Origin: Planctomycetaceae bacterium
GTDB taxonomy: Bacteria > Planctomycetota > Planctomycetia > Pirellulales > Pirellulaceae
DNA: 7,557 bases
Direction: 5' to 3'
Assembly: GCA_018658605.1 (NCBI GenBank)
Contig: JABHUV010000018.1
Location: 1 to 7,557 of the forward strand
Shown here: piece after piece, positions 5,291 through 7,557 of the stretch
How the letters are laid out: the number at the start of each line of letters is the position of its first letter
Numbering within the stretch: position 1 is the stretch's first letter
Program-made: the position numbers and the translations under genes
Notes under the pieces: generated by a model
Told to the model about the DNA's origin: nothing
Seen by the model: the letters and a program-made list of their open reading frames with translations, nothing else
Database searches by the model: none

Positions 5291-7557
5291 ATGACCTTCC
5301 GCAGTCTTAACGTCACATTATTAGCTTTTATTTTGACCTCCAGTACGTCACTGGCGCAGTTGCCTAATACGCAGCTTTCTACGATTGCGCCCGCTGGCGG
5401 TACAATAGGTACGACGTTAGAGGTTACCGTTACGGGCGCGGATCAAGATGACCTTCAAACACTCGTGTTTTCACATCCTGGTTTGGTGGTAACGCAAGTT
5501 TCCACAGCAGCAGGTGAATTTGACGCCGCAGCCTCCGCTGTAAATAATAAGTTTGAGGTGGCGATATCGGTCGATGTACCTGTTGGTATCTATGAGGTTC
5601 GCGCCTCTGGTCGCTTTGGCCTCTCAAATCCTCGGTCATTTGTCGTTGGTGCGCGAGAACAGATAATTAGTAGTGGAAGCAACCACACGGTGGAAACGGC
5701 TCAAGAAATTCAGGCTGATAGGGACGTTGTCGGGTTCACCGACGCTAGCAAACGCGATTATTTTAAACTCGAGCTAACCGCTGGACAACGCATTATTGTC
5801 GAGTGTCTTGCAGAGCGCATCGGATCTCGCGCTAATTCCGTGTTGACGGTGTTGGATGAACAGGGCCAAGAACTTGTGCAAAATAATGATGGAATCGGTG
5901 TGGATTCTCTTGTGGACTTTACTGCGACCAACGCAGGGACTTACATGATTACAGTAAGAGATTTTGTGTACCGCGGTGGTGCCGAATATTTATATCGCTT
6001 ACTTATCAAGAGTGGCAGTCACGTGGACTACGTGATACCTTCCGTCGGAAAACTTGCAACAGCGTCCCAATACACGATCGTGGGGCGTAACTTGCCGGGG
6101 GGAAAACCCCTTAGCGACGTGTTTGTTGACGGTGTTCAGCTCGAATACCTAACGCAAAATATCCAGTTTCCTCCCGCTGCTGTGTTGAAAACTGGGCGAA
6201 CGCTAGTTGAGGGTAGTATAGCCCGTACGGATATTTCGGTATTGGGTGACAACGTTGCGTTCAGCGTCAGCGACCTTCCAGTTGCCGTAGAGTCCGTTGA
6301 AAATGAAAGTGCCGACACGGCCACAAAGTTAGATGTTCCCTGTGTTGTCTCTGGACAATTTTACCCTGCCAACGATGTGGACTGGTTTGAGTTCAATGCA
6401 ATGAAAGGCCAGGTGTTTGTGATTGAGGTTGTTAGTCATCGACTAGGCCTAGCGATTGACGCCACAATGCTTGTCCAAAAAGTTGTCACCGCAGAGGACG
6501 GCAAAGTCACTGTTAGCGCTGTGGCATCGGTGGATGATCCAAGCGATCGTAATGGTCGCATTGGACAAGAGTTTGACGCAACGACGGATGACCCAGTTTA
6601 CCGATTTAGCGCACCAGAAGATGCTACGTATCGAATACGCATTACGGATCAATTTAGCCGCTCTCGAAACAATCCCCGTCTGCAATACGAATTGCAAATC
6701 CGACCCGAGAATCCAAAGTTCGTTTTAACCGCCGATCTTAAACAAATTAAGACGGCTAACGCTAATGAAGTTAAACTATTTTCACCCATCTTGCGTAAAT
6801 CCGACACGTTGTTAATTAACGTTCGAGTCCAACGGGCCGAAGGTTTTTCAGAGGCGATTAATGTCACGATTGAAGGTTTGCCTGCTGGGGTGACATGTGC
6901 GGGGGCAGAAATTAGTGCAAGCCAAGCCGCTGCTAGTCTAGTTTTGAAGTCGGCCGCCGATGTTAAAGCGTGGCATGGAAATATTCGTATTATCGGTTCG
7001 GCCAAAACGAGTGACGAAGAATTAAAAGTTGAATCCAAATATGCCGCTGTAAGTTGGGGCACGGCTAACAAAACCCAAACACCTGCGTTTTTTCAACGTC
7101 TGAGCACATGCTGGTTATCTGTAATTGATATTGAAGATGGTGCGGCAGTTGTCTCAGTGGGCGATGGCGCGGTACTTGAGACGTCGCGAGGTGGAAAACT
7201 TGAAGTACCGGTGACGGTCGCTAGAGGGGCGGGATTTGAGGGAGATCTGAAACTGGTAGCAACAAATGTTGCTGCCGAGGTTAAGCCAGCTGATCTTACG
7301 TTCAAAGCCGATAGTAATGAACAGAACCTTGTCATTGATTTGAAAAATGCCAAGGCTAAAGCAGGCTTGTATACGTATTACCTGCGGGGCGATGGTAAAG
7401 TTAAACGTACACGGAACGGCGACGCAATTCTACGGGCAGAATCCAAGGTTGCGCACGTTGTTAAATTGCTGGAGACCGCTGATGCCGCGTTAGTCACGGC
7501 AACCGAAGCAAACAAGGCCGCAGAGGGTGACGATGCGAAGGCCAAGGCTGCCGCTGA
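5291..7557 (+). CDS. Secreted PPC-domain protein, planctomycete type, 3' end missing
   Basis: An exported, beta-rich protein of unknown function; 755 codons are visible and the frame is still open at the edge. A Sec signal peptide (MTFRSLNVTLLAFILTSS...) is probably cleaved after SLA at residue 22. Next comes an IPT/TIG-like domain (about 25-120, from PAGGTIGTTLEVTVTG to NPRSFVVG). PPC module 1 (about 130-240) has RDYFKLELTAGQRI and NAGTYMITVRD. A second IPT-like stretch spans 245-325. PPC module 2 (about 335-470) has VDWFEFNAMKGQVF and EDATYRIRITDQF. Residues 475-720 form at least two further beta-sandwich-like segments, and from 725 the chain becomes an Ala/Lys/Glu-rich helical tail (NKAAEGDDAKAKAAA). 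No catalytic protease domain is visible, although PPC modules were first described beside secreted peptidases. In planctomycetes such proteins often sit with DUF1549/DUF1553 cytochrome or DUF1501 genes; a partner may lie to the right. A role in surface binding or adhesion is inference. Confidence 0.88.
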   Translation, partial: MTFRSLNVTLLAFILTSSTSLAQLPNTQLSTIAPAGGTIGTTLEVTVTGADQDDLQTLVFSHPGLVVTQVSTAAGEFDAAASAVNNKFEVAISVDVPVGIYEVRASGRFGLSNPRSFVVGAREQIISSGSNHTVETAQEIQADRDVVGFTDASKRDYFKLELTAGQRIIVECLAERIGSRANSVLTVLDEQGQELVQNNDGIGVDSLVDFTATNAGTYMITVRDFVYRGGAEYLYRLLIKSGSHVDYVIPSVGKLATASQYTIVGRNLPGGKPLSDVFVDGVQLEYLTQNIQFPPAAVLKTGRTLVEGSIARTDISVLGDNVAFSVSDLPVAVESVENESADTATKLDVPCVVSGQFYPANDVDWFEFNAMKGQVFVIEVVSHRLGLAIDATMLVQKVVTAEDGKVTVSAVASVDDPSDRNGRIGQEFDATTDDPVYRFSAPEDATYRIRITDQFSRSRNNPRLQYELQIRPENPKFVLTADLKQIKTANANEVKLFSPILRKSDTLLINVRVQRAEGFSEAINVTIEGLPAGVTCAGAEISASQAAASLVLKSAADVKAWHGNIRIIGSAKTSDEELKVESKYAAVSWGTANKTQTPAFFQRLSTCWLSVIDIEDGAAVVSVGDGAVLETSRGGKLEVPVTVARGAGFEGDLKLVATNVAAEVKPADLTFKADSNEQNLVIDLKNAKAKAGLYTYYLRGDGKVKRTRNGDAILRAESKVAHVVKLLETADAALVTATEANKAAEGDDAKAKAAA

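Noticed and set aside
6649..7071. 140-residue minus-strand frame opposite the PPC gene
   Set aside because: It lies wholly antisense to a gene with a signal peptide, clear domains and a ribosome site; the translation is rich in Ala, Leu and Ser without any motif, as expected for a shadow.
7093..7353. 86-residue Ser/Thr/Ala-rich minus-strand frame
   Set aside because: Low-complexity shadow of the PPC gene.

Overview
The window most likely comes from a member of the Planctomycetota. The main reason is the secreted protein that starts at 5291. It has a signal peptide, an IPT/TIG-like first domain opening with an AGGTIGTTLEVTVTG-type stretch, and two pre-peptidase C-terminal (PPC) modules, an arrangement I know chiefly from planctomycetes. 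The Tat-exported SoxC-like molybdoenzyme, the BD-FAE-type esterase and the rarity of Shine-Dalgarno sites fit this. Base composition is roughly balanced in A+T and G+C by eye. This assignment is inference from gene content only; there is no rRNA or other phylogenetic marker here.

Layout from left to right. At 1-552 (+) is the 3' part of an alpha/beta-hydrolase esterase with an intact catalytic triad, cut by the left edge. At 547-708 (-) is a candidate 53-residue protein whose stop overlaps the esterase stop. At 809-2065 (+) is a Tat-exported sulfite oxidase/SoxC-like molybdopterin enzyme, with a good sigma70-type promoter at 764-792. A 119-base convergent gap follows. At 2185-4818 (-) is a large multi-span membrane protein that joins two GIDE-like domains, a LemA domain and a TerB-like domain. 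From 4819 to 5290 is a divergent spacer with a strong-looking plus-strand promoter (5088-5116) and only weak short ORFs. At 5291 (+) begins the secreted PPC-domain protein, open to the right edge (755 codons seen).

The genes alternate in direction and do not form an operon, so I see no single pathway. What they share is the cell envelope: a periplasmic redox enzyme, an inner-membrane sensor or scaffold, and a secreted beta-rich surface or periplasmic protein. The esterase may also be exported, but its N-terminus is outside the window.

The most unusual object is the GIDE-GIDE-LemA-TerB fusion. Its components are known separately, and its internal duplication can be seen directly in the protein. 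There are no CRISPR arrays, tRNAs, rRNAs, insertion sequences or clear rho-independent terminators that I could find.
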